From Pseudomonas syringae (GTDB lineage: Bacteria; Pseudomonadota; Gammaproteobacteria; Pseudomonadales; Pseudomonadaceae), in contig NZ_JPQU01000109.1 of assembly GCF_000737245.1 (NCBI RefSeq), positions 101,082 through 165,081 on the forward strand: DNA of 64,000 bases. Direction: 5' to 3'. Positions 42,003 through 51,071 of the stretch are shown here, piece by piece. The translations under genes and the position numbers were made by a program. Under the pieces are notes generated by a model. It ran no database searches and had not been told where the DNA came from. It worked only from the letters and a program-made list of their open reading frames with translations. The first letter of the stretch is position 1. Each line of letters starts with the position of its first letter.

Positions 42003-43409
42003 TTAGAAGGCATTCTTGTTCAAGAAACCTTTGAACAGCGTCAGCAGAATGATTTTCAGATCCAGCCACAGCGACCAGTGCTCGATGTACTCCAGGTCGT
42101 ACTCGACCCGTTTCTGCATCTTGTCCAGCGTGTCGGTCTCACCTCGCCAGCCATTGATCTGCGCCCAGCCGGTGATGCCGGGCTTGACCTTGTGGCGCAG
42201 CATGTAGCCGCTGACCTGCTTGCGGTATTGCTCGTTGTGCGCCACCGCATGGGGGCGCGGGCCGACGATGGACATGTCGCCACGCAACACGTTGAAAAAC
42301 TGCGGCAGTTCGTCCAGTGAGGTGCGCCGCAGGAACGCCCCAAGCGGTGTGACGCGAGCGTCGTTGCGGGTGGCCTGAGTGATGACGTCGCCGTTTTCCT
42401 GGACGCTCATGCTGCGAAATTTCCAGACCATGATCGGCCGACCATCCAGCCCGTACCGGCGCTGACGAAACAGTACCGGGCCTGGCGACGTCAGCTTGAT
42501 GGCGATGGCAATCAACATCAGAGGCAGGGCGATCATGGCCAGGATCAAGCTGGACAGCAAAATGTCTTCGCAGCGCTTGACCAGGCTCCAGGCGCCATCC
42601 ATGGGCGAGTCGAAGATGCTGATGCTGGCCAGCCCGTTGATGCTCTCGCTGCGTGCATGTAGCAATTCGAACATGAATACGTCGGGGATCAGGTACACCG
42701 AGGCGGTGGTATCGCTCAAACCTTTGACCAGATCCTGTAAATGCGGCTGCGCGGTCAGGGCCAGGGTGATGTACACCTTGTCGATGCGGCCCTGGCGTGC
42801 ATCCTCGGTCAATTGTTCCAGATCGCCCAACAGCGGCATCGGCAGATGGTCCGGACTGGCGGGTTGCGGCGCGATGTCGTAGAAACCGAGCAATCTCAGG
42901 CCCATCCACGGCGCGCTGGAGATTGACCCGGCCAGGCGCTGAGCCACCTGACCGCTGCCCACGATCGCCACCCGACGGGTATTGAAACCGTGGCTTCGCA
43001 GACCATGCAGCGCGCTGCGAATCAGCAGTCTATAGCCGCATAACACCAACAGTACCGAGGCGAACCAGGTCATCTGGCTATCGTCAGGCAGGTTGGCGTG
43101 ATTGAGCAGCAGATAGTCCACCGACAACAGAATGACAAAGGTCAGCGCCCAGTAATTGAACACCTTGACCAGCTCGCGCAGGATGCGCTCGCCGCGCCAT
43201 GAGCCGTACATTTGATGGAACTCACTGAGCCAGTGGAAGACCAGCACCGCCAGCAGGATCTGGATCCATGCCTCTGCGCTGGAGGTGTTCGGGCCCAGCT
43301 GGCTTTGCCAATACCCGCCCAGCACGATGACGGTGAGGTCCAACAGGCGATGAGCAACCGATAGCACTGATTGATGCGCATGAAGAATGCCGCGAACGGG
43401 AGTACGCAT
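42003..43409 (-). CDS. wcaJ: Undecaprenyl-phosphate sugar-1-phosphate transferase, WcaJ type
   Basis: The 468-residue initiating transferase has N-terminal membrane helices, a Rossmann-like CoA-binding-type domain (RRVAIVGSGQVAQRLAGS) and the C-terminal bacterial sugar transferase domain (VKRCEDILLSSLILAMIALPLM, VLFRQRRYGLDGRPIMVWKFRSM, RTSLDELPQFFNVLRGDMSIVGPRP). It starts repeat-unit assembly by adding a sugar phosphate, usually glucose, to the lipid carrier on the cytoplasmic face. Confidence 0.93.
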   Translation of the reverse strand: MRTPVRGILHAHQSVLSVAHRLLDLTVIVLGGYWQSQLGPNTSSAEAWIQILLAVLVFHWLSEFHQMYGSWRGERILRELVKVFNYWALTFVILLSVDYLLLNHANLPDDSQMTWFASVLLVLCGYRLLIRSALHGLRSHGFNTRRVAIVGSGQVAQRLAGSISSAPWMGLRLLGFYDIAPQPASPDHLPMPLLGDLEQLTEDARQGRIDKVYITLALTAQPHLQDLVKGLSDTTASVYLIPDVFMFELLHARSESINGLASISIFDSPMDGAWSLVKRCEDILLSSLILAMIALPLMLIAIAIKLTSPGPVLFRQRRYGLDGRPIMVWKFRSMSVQENGDVITQATRNDARVTPLGAFLRRTSLDELPQFFNVLRGDMSIVGPRPHAVAHNEQYRKQVSGYMLRHKVKPGITGWAQINGWRGETDTLDKMQKRVEYDLEYIEHWSLWLDLKIILLTLFKGFLNKNAF

Positions 43410-43422
43410 GGAGAGTGCTCAC

Positions 43423-44640
43423 TCAGACGGATTTGATCGGGACAACACGGGCAGTCAGGTCGCTGCTGACCAGAATGGGCGACGCCTGGGGCATCTTGTA
43501 TTGAGAGGGCTGGCGGGCCAGACGTGCTGCTGCCAGACGGCTCTCGACGAAGTTTTTCATTTCTTGCTCGAAGCGCTCGCTGCTGAACCGCTCAGCGTTG
43601 GCACGACAGGCGTGAGACGTGATGCGATGCTGCGCCGCTTCGAACTCGCCGACGGCCGCTACCAGTGATGAGACGGTCTGAGCGTCATAAAACACCCCGG
43701 TCGGTTGCGGGTGGTCCAGGCCACAAACGGTCTCCAGAACACCGCCTTTGCCGAAGGCGATGACGGGGGTGCCGCACGCCTGGGCTTCCACCGGGCTGAT
43801 CCCGAAATCTTCTTCGGCTGCGAACACGAACGCCTTGGCATTGCGCATGTGCTCCAGCAAAACCGCGAAGGGCTGGAAGCCCAGCAAGGTGACGTTGGGC
43901 GCATTGATCGATTTAGCCTTGGCCATTTCCGGGCCATCGCCAATGACGATGAGGCGCTTGTCCGGCATCGCCGCGAAGGCTTCGATGATCATTGGCATGC
44001 GCTTGTAGGGCACCATCCGGGAGGCGGTGAAGTAATAGTCCTGTTTATTGTCCAGCTGGGTGAAGTGAAAGGTGTCTACCGGCGGATAAATTACGGTGGA
44101 CTCCCGACGGTAGGCCTTGGAAATCCGCCCGCCAATGAAATAGGAGTTGGCGATGAAATCGTCCACGCCTGCCGAGGTGCGCTGATCCCACATGCGGATG
44201 TAGTGCAGGACCATGCGCGCGACTTTGCTTTTTAAACCGGTACTCATGCCGGATTCCAGCAGGTACTGATGCTGCAAGTCCCAGGCGTAGCGGATCGGCG
44301 AGTGCACGTAACTGATGTGCAATTGATCCGGGCCGCTGAGCACGCCCTTGGCCACTGCGTGGCTGCTGCTGATGATCAGGTCATAGCCGGACAGATCCAG
44401 TTGCTCGATAGCCAGGGGCATCAAAGGCAGATAGCGCTGGTAGTGTGTTTTGGCTTTTGGCAGACGCTGGATAAAGGTGGTTTTGGCGACTTTGCCATGC
44501 AAGTGCGCCCGATCCTGGTCGCTGAGAAAGTCGATCACCGAAAACAGATCGGCCTGCGGCCAGATATTGATCAGTGAAGCCAGCACACGTTCGGCACCGG
44601 CATACGTCACCAGCCAGTCGTGGACAATTGCAATTCTCAT
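43423..44640 (-). CDS. GT4 glycosyltransferase (WbaZ-like, mannosyltransferase type)
   Basis: A 405-residue GT-B glycosyltransferase. The N-terminal MRIAIVHDWLVTYAGAERV and the phrase YVHSPIRYAWDLQHQYL are typical of WbaZ-like GT4 enzymes. The donor-binding half has FAAEEDFGISPVEAQACGTPVIAFGKGG with the EX7E motif. It adds one sugar, perhaps mannose or rhamnose, to the EPS repeat unit. It lies 13 bases before wcaJ. Confidence 0.88.
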   Translation of the reverse strand: MRIAIVHDWLVTYAGAERVLASLINIWPQADLFSVIDFLSDQDRAHLHGKVAKTTFIQRLPKAKTHYQRYLPLMPLAIEQLDLSGYDLIISSSHAVAKGVLSGPDQLHISYVHSPIRYAWDLQHQYLLESGMSTGLKSKVARMVLHYIRMWDQRTSAGVDDFIANSYFIGGRISKAYRRESTVIYPPVDTFHFTQLDNKQDYYFTASRMVPYKRMPMIIEAFAAMPDKRLIVIGDGPEMAKAKSINAPNVTLLGFQPFAVLLEHMRNAKAFVFAAEEDFGISPVEAQACGTPVIAFGKGGVLETVCGLDHPQPTGVFYDAQTVSSLVAAVGEFEAAQHRITSHACRANAERFSSERFEQEMKNFVESRLAAARLARQPSQYKMPQASPILVSSDLTARVVPIKSV

Positions 44641-44673
44641 TGGAGTTCCCTTCTGTCTTGCACAAGCTCTACA

Positions 44674-45714
44674 TCAGGCGCGGGCAGGCTGCGTCTTGGC
44701 GTGGCGATTGTTGAGGCGTTTGCCCAATTGGATAAAAGGCGTTTCGATGAAGCGAAAGGACAGGTGAGCAATCCCTAGCGTCAGTACTGTTGCCAGGACT
44801 GCGTTGTAAAGGGGCGCAACCCGTAAATCCTTGAGCAGAAAGTCACTGAGCATCAGCATTGAGGGATGCAACAGGTACAGCGAGTAACTGACGCCGCCGA
44901 GCCACACCAGCGCCGGGTGTTTGAGCTGAACGATTCGGGTCAGCACGACGAAACTGATGATCGCCGTGGCGTAAGTGAACAGGTAACGTCCTGGAGCCTC
45001 GCCGACGCCCATGTCCTGGCTGTAAGCGAGTATCAGTGTCGGTGGTAGCAAGAGCAGATAGGCGCCCAGCACCAGCACCAGGCAGCGAGTCAATTGGCGG
45101 CTGTGTTCGGCCAATAACCATTGCCGCCAGATGGAGCCGAAGAACATCAGTGACAATGCCAGCGGCAATGCGACGGGTAATTTGCGTTCGGTCTGTTCTC
45201 GCAGCACCGCCAGCGCCAGGCCCAGTAGCAGTGCGCCCAGGGCACAGCGAGTGCGAGTAATCAGGTCATAAAGTTTGCCGCTTAAAAAAAGCAGCAGGCA
45301 CAGGCCGTAGAACACCAGCTCGATGAACAGCGTCCAGTACAGACCGATGACATCGCCGAAACCCAGTAGCGTCTGCAGCATGGTCAGATTGGCCAGGATC
45401 TGTATCCAGGGAGGCATGATCCCGCCGCCCACTTGCAGTACCGTCAGGTAGACCAGCAACGACAGCCAGTAGGCCGGATATAGCCGCATGAACCGCGAGA
45501 TGACAAAACGGCGGGCACCGTCGGGCACTGGTCGCAGGCTGAACGGGATCACCACACCGCTGATCATGAAAAACCACAGCACACCGAGCTTGCCCACATC
45601 CAGCAGCTCTCGGAACAGCCAGACATCGCCCAGCAGTGGTCCGTACAGATGGGTAAACACCACCATCAAAGCTGCGATGCCGCGCAGGGCGTCCAGATAA
45701 GCCAAGCGTTTCAT
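44674..45714 (-). CDS. Membrane acyltransferase, OafA/YrhL (acyltransferase 3) family
   Basis: A 346-residue protein with about ten membrane helices and the family N-terminus MKRLAYLDALRGIAALMVVFTH, with the conserved Arg and His, then SRFMRLYPAYWLSLL and the C-terminal SYSLYLLHP. It probably O-acetylates the EPS or its lipid-linked precursor. Nine bases separate it from the upstream GT4 gene. I considered Wzy polymerase but the family motifs are clear. Confidence 0.9.
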   Translation of the reverse strand: MKRLAYLDALRGIAALMVVFTHLYGPLLGDVWLFRELLDVGKLGVLWFFMISGVVIPFSLRPVPDGARRFVISRFMRLYPAYWLSLLVYLTVLQVGGGIMPPWIQILANLTMLQTLLGFGDVIGLYWTLFIELVFYGLCLLLFLSGKLYDLITRTRCALGALLLGLALAVLREQTERKLPVALPLALSLMFFGSIWRQWLLAEHSRQLTRCLVLVLGAYLLLLPPTLILAYSQDMGVGEAPGRYLFTYATAIISFVVLTRIVQLKHPALVWLGGVSYSLYLLHPSMLMLSDFLLKDLRVAPLYNAVLATVLTLGIAHLSFRFIETPFIQLGKRLNNRHAKTQPARA

Positions 45715-45723
45715 GATCGAGCC

Positions 45724-46833
45724 TCAGACCTTATCGGTGGACGATTCGGCGATGGTGCGGGGTTGCCCATGCGTGGTTTTCATTGCCAGGACTGCATCGA
45801 TGCGTTGCGAGACACGCAGCGCGGAGTCGTCCCAGGAGAAGCGCTCGACGTTATTCAAGCCGCGACGTCGCAGGGCTTTGCGCAACGGCATATCGATGAG
45901 AATACGTTCCATGGCTGCGGCGATATGGCTGACATCCAGAGGGTCAAAGTACAACGCGCTGGCTTGCAGTACTTCCGGTATAGAGGCTGCATTGGCAGCA
46001 AGCACCGGGCATCCGCAGGCCTGAGCTTCGAGTGGTGGAATACCAAAGCCTTCATACAACGAAGGGAACACGAACGCAGTGGCACCCTGGTACTGCTCGA
46101 TCAGCTCCGCATCGTTCAGGCGACCGAGAAAGCGGATCCGCGGGTCGCGGCAAGCCAGGTGTTGCAACTCTGGATCGGCAAAGATCTCGCTGGCGGCGCC
46201 GACGATGTGCAGCTGCAGGTTTTCATGACCGCGCAGGGTCAGGAAGGCCTGGATCATGCGATTGAAATTCTTGTGTGCACTGGGCGATGAAACGGCCAGC
46301 AGGTAGGGCGTAGCGTGTTCGTTGGGCGCGGGTTTGAAAGCTCCACTCACGGCATTGGGTACGACAAAGATGCGGTTGCTGGGGAAACCATAAAAGGTCG
46401 AGATTTCCCCTTTGGAAAAGCTGCTGACCGTCAACAACGCCTTCACCCGCCGCAACAGGATCGGTGTGATGGTTCGATACACTGCGCGAAAGCTGCGCGA
46501 GTAGCTTTGCGGGTAGCGCACGTAGTTGATGTCATGATGGGTAGCGATCTGATTGCCGTAGAACATCGGTGCCGTGCTGCTCAATGACACCAGAAGCGGA
46601 CGGCCCTGGCGCAGCAGATACAGGGGTAAATCCACCTGCTCCCACAGATGCCCCGTATTGCGGCCTATGATCTGCACATCCAGCGCCTTGGCGCTTTCAT
46701 GCAGTTTGATGTTGTGCGGCGCGACGAAAATCACATCGCTGCGCAAGCGCTTGATTGCCAGGCAGACCTGCTCCGCAAAGCGCTGCACTCCGCGTATTTC
46801 CTGGGTCAGAAAGCGGGCGTTGATCACGATCAT
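45724..46833 (-). CDS. GT4 family glycosyltransferase
   Basis: A 369-residue GT-B protein (INARFLTQEIRGVQRFAEQV, ALLTVSSFSKGEISTFYGFPSNRIFVVPNAV, FPSLYEGFGIPPLEAQACGCPVLAANAASIPEV). The EX7E motif and Rossmann C-terminal half are complete. Similar to mannosyltransferases of EPS loci. A REP cluster of about 380 bases separates it from the upstream glycoside hydrolase gene although both belong to the same operon. Confidence 0.88.
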   Translation of the reverse strand: MIVINARFLTQEIRGVQRFAEQVCLAIKRLRSDVIFVAPHNIKLHESAKALDVQIIGRNTGHLWEQVDLPLYLLRQGRPLLVSLSSTAPMFYGNQIATHHDINYVRYPQSYSRSFRAVYRTITPILLRRVKALLTVSSFSKGEISTFYGFPSNRIFVVPNAVSGAFKPAPNEHATPYLLAVSSPSAHKNFNRMIQAFLTLRGHENLQLHIVGAASEIFADPELQHLACRDPRIRFLGRLNDAELIEQYQGATAFVFPSLYEGFGIPPLEAQACGCPVLAANAASIPEVLQASALYFDPLDVSHIAAAMERILIDMPLRKALRRRGLNNVERFSWDDSALRVSQRIDAVLAMKTTHGQPRTIAESSTDKV

Positions 46834-46886
46834 TTGGACGGCGTCCTTGCGCAGGGTTCAGGTGGTAGTTCGGGTTCAGCAATGTT

Positions 46887-47180
46887 TGTGGGAGCGAGCT
46901 TGCTCGCGAATCGGGCACCTGGGTTTCAGCAGATACACCGCGTCATCGTTCTTCGCGAGCAAGCTCGGCTCCCACAGGGGTAAGCGATCTATGTTGGCGA
47001 GTGGGAGTGGGCGGCATTCCGGCTTGCCCGCGAATCAGGCGCTGCGGGCTGGCAGATACACCGCGTCATCGTTCTTCACGCCTCGGTCTAACAGGCATAT
47101 CGCGTCATCGTTCTTCGCGAGCAAGCTCGGTTCCTACAGGGTCACGCGATCTTCTGTGGGAGCGGTGCTTGCCCGCGATT
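46887..47180. repeat. Cluster of REP-type repeats with partial tandem duplication
   Basis: A complete inverted repeat (46887-46977; TGTGGGAGCGAGCTTGCTCG and CGCGAGCAAGCTCGGCTCCC) is followed by diverged copies to 47180. The segment ATACACCGCGTCATCGTTCT and close relatives occur three times (near 46932, 47056 and 47098), showing local duplication. It lies inside the EPS operon. Confidence 0.85.
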
Positions 47181-47216
47181 CAGGCGGCTCGGTTTCTAAG
47201 GCCGCCCGCATCACCA

Positions 47217-48530
47217 CTACTGGGCAAACAGCGGCGGCTTGCTGCCCAGGCGGATGATTCTGGGGAATTCGTTGACTGACACTTGCGCCGAACAACGACT
47301 GTCATTGCAGTTCCAGGCGATCCCGGTGTCGATTTGTCCACGTTGCGGCTGGCCGCTGTCGATCATCAAGACATTGCCGGCCTGTACGCTGCTGGCATCC
47401 ACCTGAATCGTGCGCGGCAGGCCAGTGGTCCAGGCCACCAGGATCTGTTCCGATCCTTTGGCGAAGCGCAGCAGATAGGTGGTATCCAGCTCGCGGCTTT
47501 TTTCTGCGTCGTAGCGATATTCGTGCAGGATCGGGCTGATGGCTTTCAGGGTCAGATAGGCCGGTTTGACTGAAAAATCCTGATTCAGCAGCCCGAAGTT
47601 CTGTTCCGGGTCTTCAAGGTCGCCGCCATCGTTGAGCAAGTCGTACCACCACAGGCCTTTGATGTCCGGCACGGTCTGCGCCAGAAAATAACTACGGGCC
47701 AGATAGGCGGCCTGGGTCTGCTCGCTGATACCGCACTTACCGTGGCTGCTCGGCCAGCCCATCTCCGTCAGGTACAACGGAACCGGTCGTGCGGCCAGCG
47801 CCCTGAGGTCGGCGTCGACCCAGCGTAACCAGGAAATCCAGCGTTCCGGTGTATGTCGTTCTTCGTGGCGACAGTGCACATAGGGGTGCAACGACAAGCC
47901 ATCCACATGGTTGAGCAATCCGGCTTCAATCAGCTTGTCTGCAAAGCCCAGATCCATGCCTTGGCTAGTCACGGCACCGGCGAGAATCGTGGGTGGTTTT
48001 TTCCGCTGGCGTAATTTTTGTGCGGTTTCTTCGATCAGGTTGCTGTAGTCGCGGGCAAACAGCGGGTCCACTGGATTTTCTTTGTCCCACTCATTCCATA
48101 TCTCATAGAAATCCACACCATCGGCCAACTCCTGGCTGACGAAATTGACGTAATTGCCAAAGGCTTCCTTGATCGGCGGGGATCGGGGTTTGGCGTAGTT
48201 TCCGTAATGAGGATTGCCGTAGCCCAGCACCAGCAGGGGTCGCAATCGATGTTTCCGGGCCTTGCTCAAATACGCATGCCATGCCGGGTCTATCCGCAGT
48301 TGACCACGTCGTTGCTCGGCGGTTGACCAGTACGCATCGTCGCGTACCGAGTCCACACCCGCGTCTTCCAGCAGCTGCAAAGCCTGGGCGGAGGAGCTGC
48401 TTCTATTCATCAAGTGAGTGTCGACGCCAATGATGAATCGTTCATCGGCCAGTGCCATGCAGCTCAGTAGAAGGTTAAACAGCAGTAACATCAGCGGTTT
48501 GCGCAACAGTGTCTGGGGCGGCTTTGACAT
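47217..48530 (-). CDS. PslG-like glycoside hydrolase (GH39-type)
   Basis: The 437-residue protein has a signal peptide (residues 1-28) and a TIM-barrel hydrolase domain. Both catalytic glutamates are visible: Glu147 in FYEIWNEWDK (acid/base) and Glu256 in LYLTEMGWPSS (nucleophile). The C-terminal part is a beta-domain. It resembles PslG of P. aeruginosa, a periplasmic enzyme needed for proper Psl production. ATG 48530 is chosen over TTG 48542. It probably trims polymer during export. Confidence 0.88.
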   Translation of the reverse strand: MSKPPQTLLRKPLMLLLFNLLLSCMALADERFIIGVDTHLMNRSSSSAQALQLLEDAGVDSVRDDAYWSTAEQRRGQLRIDPAWHAYLSKARKHRLRPLLVLGYGNPHYGNYAKPRSPPIKEAFGNYVNFVSQELADGVDFYEIWNEWDKENPVDPLFARDYSNLIEETAQKLRQRKKPPTILAGAVTSQGMDLGFADKLIEAGLLNHVDGLSLHPYVHCRHEERHTPERWISWLRWVDADLRALAARPVPLYLTEMGWPSSHGKCGISEQTQAAYLARSYFLAQTVPDIKGLWWYDLLNDGGDLEDPEQNFGLLNQDFSVKPAYLTLKAISPILHEYRYDAEKSRELDTTYLLRFAKGSEQILVAWTTGLPRTIQVDASSVQAGNVLMIDSGQPQRGQIDTGIAWNCNDSRCSAQVSVNEFPRIIRLGSKPPLFAQ

Positions 48531-48578
48531 GTCTTGTCTCAATGAAGAGGCACGGTCCGGGATTCCGGGGAGCAGACC

Positions 48579-49823
48579 CTAGGCAGGTCGTGACAGCGAA
48601 AACTCTTGCTGGGGCACCACCCTGTCCAGCAACGTCTGTACGAAAATGACTTCATAGCTGTCGAGCATCAGATCCAGATCCATCAGCGACGCGACACTGA
48701 CTCTGGCCTGAGCACTCAGACGAGCCAGCAGCGCGGGTTGCTGATGCAATTTGAGCATCGCAACGCCCAGAGAGTCCGGGTCGTCAGGGCAGCAGAGCAG
48801 ACCGTTGAGCTGGTCCTGAATAATTTCTGGAAGCCCGCCCATGCGGCTGGCGATCACTGGTTTTGCATAGGCACAGGCTTCCACGGCAACCATGCCAAAG
48901 GGTTCATTCCAGATGGACGGCACGATGGCAACATCGATCTGTTTGTAAAACTGCTCGGGTGAGCGATAGCCGACAAAACTCACTCTGGGCGAAGTGACCA
49001 TCGCCTTGAAGCGCGCTTCATCGTCGATCTGACCGCGACCGGCAATCTGCAAGGTGGCGTCAATCGGCAGTCGTTGGAACTGCTCAATCAGCCAGCGCAG
49101 CCCCTTGGGTTCTGACAAGGTGCCCATGTAACCGAAACGCAGCGGCGCATTTTTCGCCGCCGGATCGGTGCTTCTGTGGGTGACCGTTTGCGCAGGCGTG
49201 GGGCTCGCGTTGTGTACCACGTAGCTGCGGGCGCCCTTGAAGAAGCCTTCGCGTTGCAAGGTGTCGAGCATGAAACGACTGACGCCCACCACGGTTTTGA
49301 CCTGCGCCGAGCGTTGATCATGACCTCGACGAAAGCGCTCGCATCGACCACATTGCTGCTGGCAGCTGTGGCCTTTGTTGAACATCGTGCTGGCGGGACA
49401 CAGCAGATAAAGGTCATGCAGCACCTGAACGATCGGCAGACCGGCAGCAGTGATTTCGTCCCAGGCCGATACCGACCAGCCGCTGAGGTTGTGGCATACC
49501 ACCAGGTCCGGTTTCTCCAGCGCGATCACCCGCTTCACATAGGCGCGCATGCCGTTGTTGTAGCGGTCCCTGAGGTGCCAGCCGAGACGGGCCAGACGAC
49601 CTGGGCGCTGGGCGGTGAAGTGCCAATAGAAATTGCGCAACCCGGCGCGATAGACCTTCACCTGGTTGACGTTCTCAACGTGCAGGCCTGGCTTTGCGCC
49701 GGTGGCCAGCACCGCCACTTGATAGCCGCGATTTTTCAGACCTTCGACGGTGCGCTGAAGGATGATTTCTGCTCCGCCGCCGATGTTTGGCGCGTACAGG
49801 CTGTTGATGAACAGGGCCCTCAT
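48579..49823 (-). CDS. GT4 family glycosyltransferase
   Basis: A 414-residue GT-B enzyme (LFINSLYAPNIGGGAEIILQRTVEGL, RFGYMGTLSEPKGLRWLIEQFQ, VPSIWNEPFGMVAVEACAYAKPVIASRMGGLPEI). A CxxxCGRCERFRRGH segment near the middle is a cysteine cluster seen in several EPS GT4 proteins. Its start overlaps the stop of the upstream GT2 gene by 4 bases (ATGA), so the two are translationally coupled. Confidence 0.9.
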   Translation of the reverse strand: MRALFINSLYAPNIGGGAEIILQRTVEGLKNRGYQVAVLATGAKPGLHVENVNQVKVYRAGLRNFYWHFTAQRPGRLARLGWHLRDRYNNGMRAYVKRVIALEKPDLVVCHNLSGWSVSAWDEITAAGLPIVQVLHDLYLLCPASTMFNKGHSCQQQCGRCERFRRGHDQRSAQVKTVVGVSRFMLDTLQREGFFKGARSYVVHNASPTPAQTVTHRSTDPAAKNAPLRFGYMGTLSEPKGLRWLIEQFQRLPIDATLQIAGRGQIDDEARFKAMVTSPRVSFVGYRSPEQFYKQIDVAIVPSIWNEPFGMVAVEACAYAKPVIASRMGGLPEIIQDQLNGLLCCPDDPDSLGVAMLKLHQQPALLARLSAQARVSVASLMDLDLMLDSYEVIFVQTLLDRVVPQQEFSLSRPA

Positions 49824-50821
49824 AGCGGATACGACTTGTGCAGGCCCAGGACGCCGGATTCACCGTCCGCGATGGCTTGTTCGATGAGCCCCAGACGCTG
49901 TTCGGCCCCACGCCGTTTGGCAATCAGCCGTAAGACGCGGAAGAAAACCCAACGGTTGAAGCTGTAGAGCAGGGCGGATGACGCCCAGATGTTTTTGTCG
50001 AACCAGGCCTGATTGCGTGCGCCGTAATAGGCACGAAGGTCGGAGCCGCCGAGCAGAAAGCTTTCATAAATGTTGCTGGTGCGGGCCTTGATGTTCCACG
50101 AGTCCTCCAGATCATCGAGCAGTGCGTCCGGGATCAGGAAAATCCGCCCGCCACCCGCGGTGATACGCCAGGTGTATTCACTGTCATCGGCGTACAGCAT
50201 CAGGGCGTCGAGGGGCAGACCGATCCGCTTATAGAGGCTTCGATGTGCCAGCAGGCCGCCGTAAGTGGCGAAAGGCAGCTGCACGGTCGCAATGGGTTTG
50301 TATTTGCCCTGAGGTTGACCCCACGGCAAGCGCCGCCAGATTTTGTAGGGCAACTGGGCGACGTGAAAACCGAAAAAACTGGAGCGTCGTGGTATGGCGA
50401 AACGCTGGGGTACACCGGCGGCAATATCAGCCTGGTGTGTCGGGCGGAAACCCAGCACTGCCGCTTTGTCCTGGCCATCGATGACCTGGCGTTCGCGCAG
50501 GTTTTCATGCAGCGTCGCGATGGCATTGATAGTCGGTGCGTTGTCGTCGTCCATCAGCCAGATGTACTCTGCGCCAGCATCCAGTGCCGCCTGGATACCC
50601 ACCGAATACCCTCTGGCCGATCCGGTATTGCTGTCCAGGTAAATGACCTCGACCTGACCGGGCCAGGTCGTGCGCAACACTTCCAGCGGTGCGGTGGAGG
50701 CATTGCTGACAATGATGACCCGGTCAATCAGCGGGCTTTCCAGCGAACGACTGACCAAGGTGTGCAAATAATTGAAACGATCACCATAGGTGAGCGTCAC
50801 CAGCGTTGTGAGTTGCGTCAT
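49820..50821 (-). CDS. GT2 family glycosyltransferase (rhamnosyl/galactofuranosyl-type)
   Basis: A 333-residue GT-A enzyme with the nucleotide-binding N-terminus (TTLVTLTYGDRFNYLHTLV), a DDD motif (YIWLMDDDNAPT), and GLLAHRSLYKRIGLPLDALMLYADDSEYTWRITA typical of GlfT/RfbF-like transferases. It is separated from rfaH upstream by a family B inverted repeat, and overlaps the next GT4 gene. Confidence 0.88.
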   Translation of the reverse strand: MTQLTTLVTLTYGDRFNYLHTLVSRSLESPLIDRVIIVSNASTAPLEVLRTTWPGQVEVIYLDSNTGSARGYSVGIQAALDAGAEYIWLMDDDNAPTINAIATLHENLRERQVIDGQDKAAVLGFRPTHQADIAAGVPQRFAIPRRSSFFGFHVAQLPYKIWRRLPWGQPQGKYKPIATVQLPFATYGGLLAHRSLYKRIGLPLDALMLYADDSEYTWRITAGGGRIFLIPDALLDDLEDSWNIKARTSNIYESFLLGGSDLRAYYGARNQAWFDKNIWASSALLYSFNRWVFFRVLRLIAKRRGAEQRLGLIEQAIADGESGVLGLHKSYPL

Positions 50822-50897
50822 GGTGAGGTTCCGGGCAGAGGTGGGTGGGGCTGGGAATGGGATGGATGGGAGATTCTATGTTTGCACGCGAGCTGAT

Positions 50898-50996
50898 GTG
50901 ACGACGTGGGACCGGCTTCAGCCGGGAAGAGGCCAGTACAGCCATACCGTATCTACCGACCGAAATGCCGCCTTCCCGGCTGAAGCCGGTCCCACG
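50898..50996. repeat. Long inverted repeat, family B, inside the EPS operon
   Basis: Left arm GACGTGGGACCGGCTTCAGCC and right arm GGCTGAAGCCGGTCCCACG. It lies between rfaH and the downstream glycosyltransferase genes, so it may form a hairpin in the operon transcript. Confidence 0.9.
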
Positions 50997-51071
50997 GCGC
51001 TAGCCCAGGCGTTGCGCGGAATTCGCTCCCACAGAAGGTCAAACCACCCCAGTTCGAGCGCAGATGTACAA

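Noticed and set aside
44674..45714. Possible Wzy polymerase
   Set aside because: Conserved acyltransferase-3 motifs at the N-terminus (DALRGIAALMVVFTH) and the SYSLYLLHP segment identify an O-acyltransferase.
46574..47257. 227-residue plus-strand frame with repeated RYTASSFF units
   Set aside because: The repeats come from translating the REP cluster; the first part is antisense to a glycosyltransferase gene.
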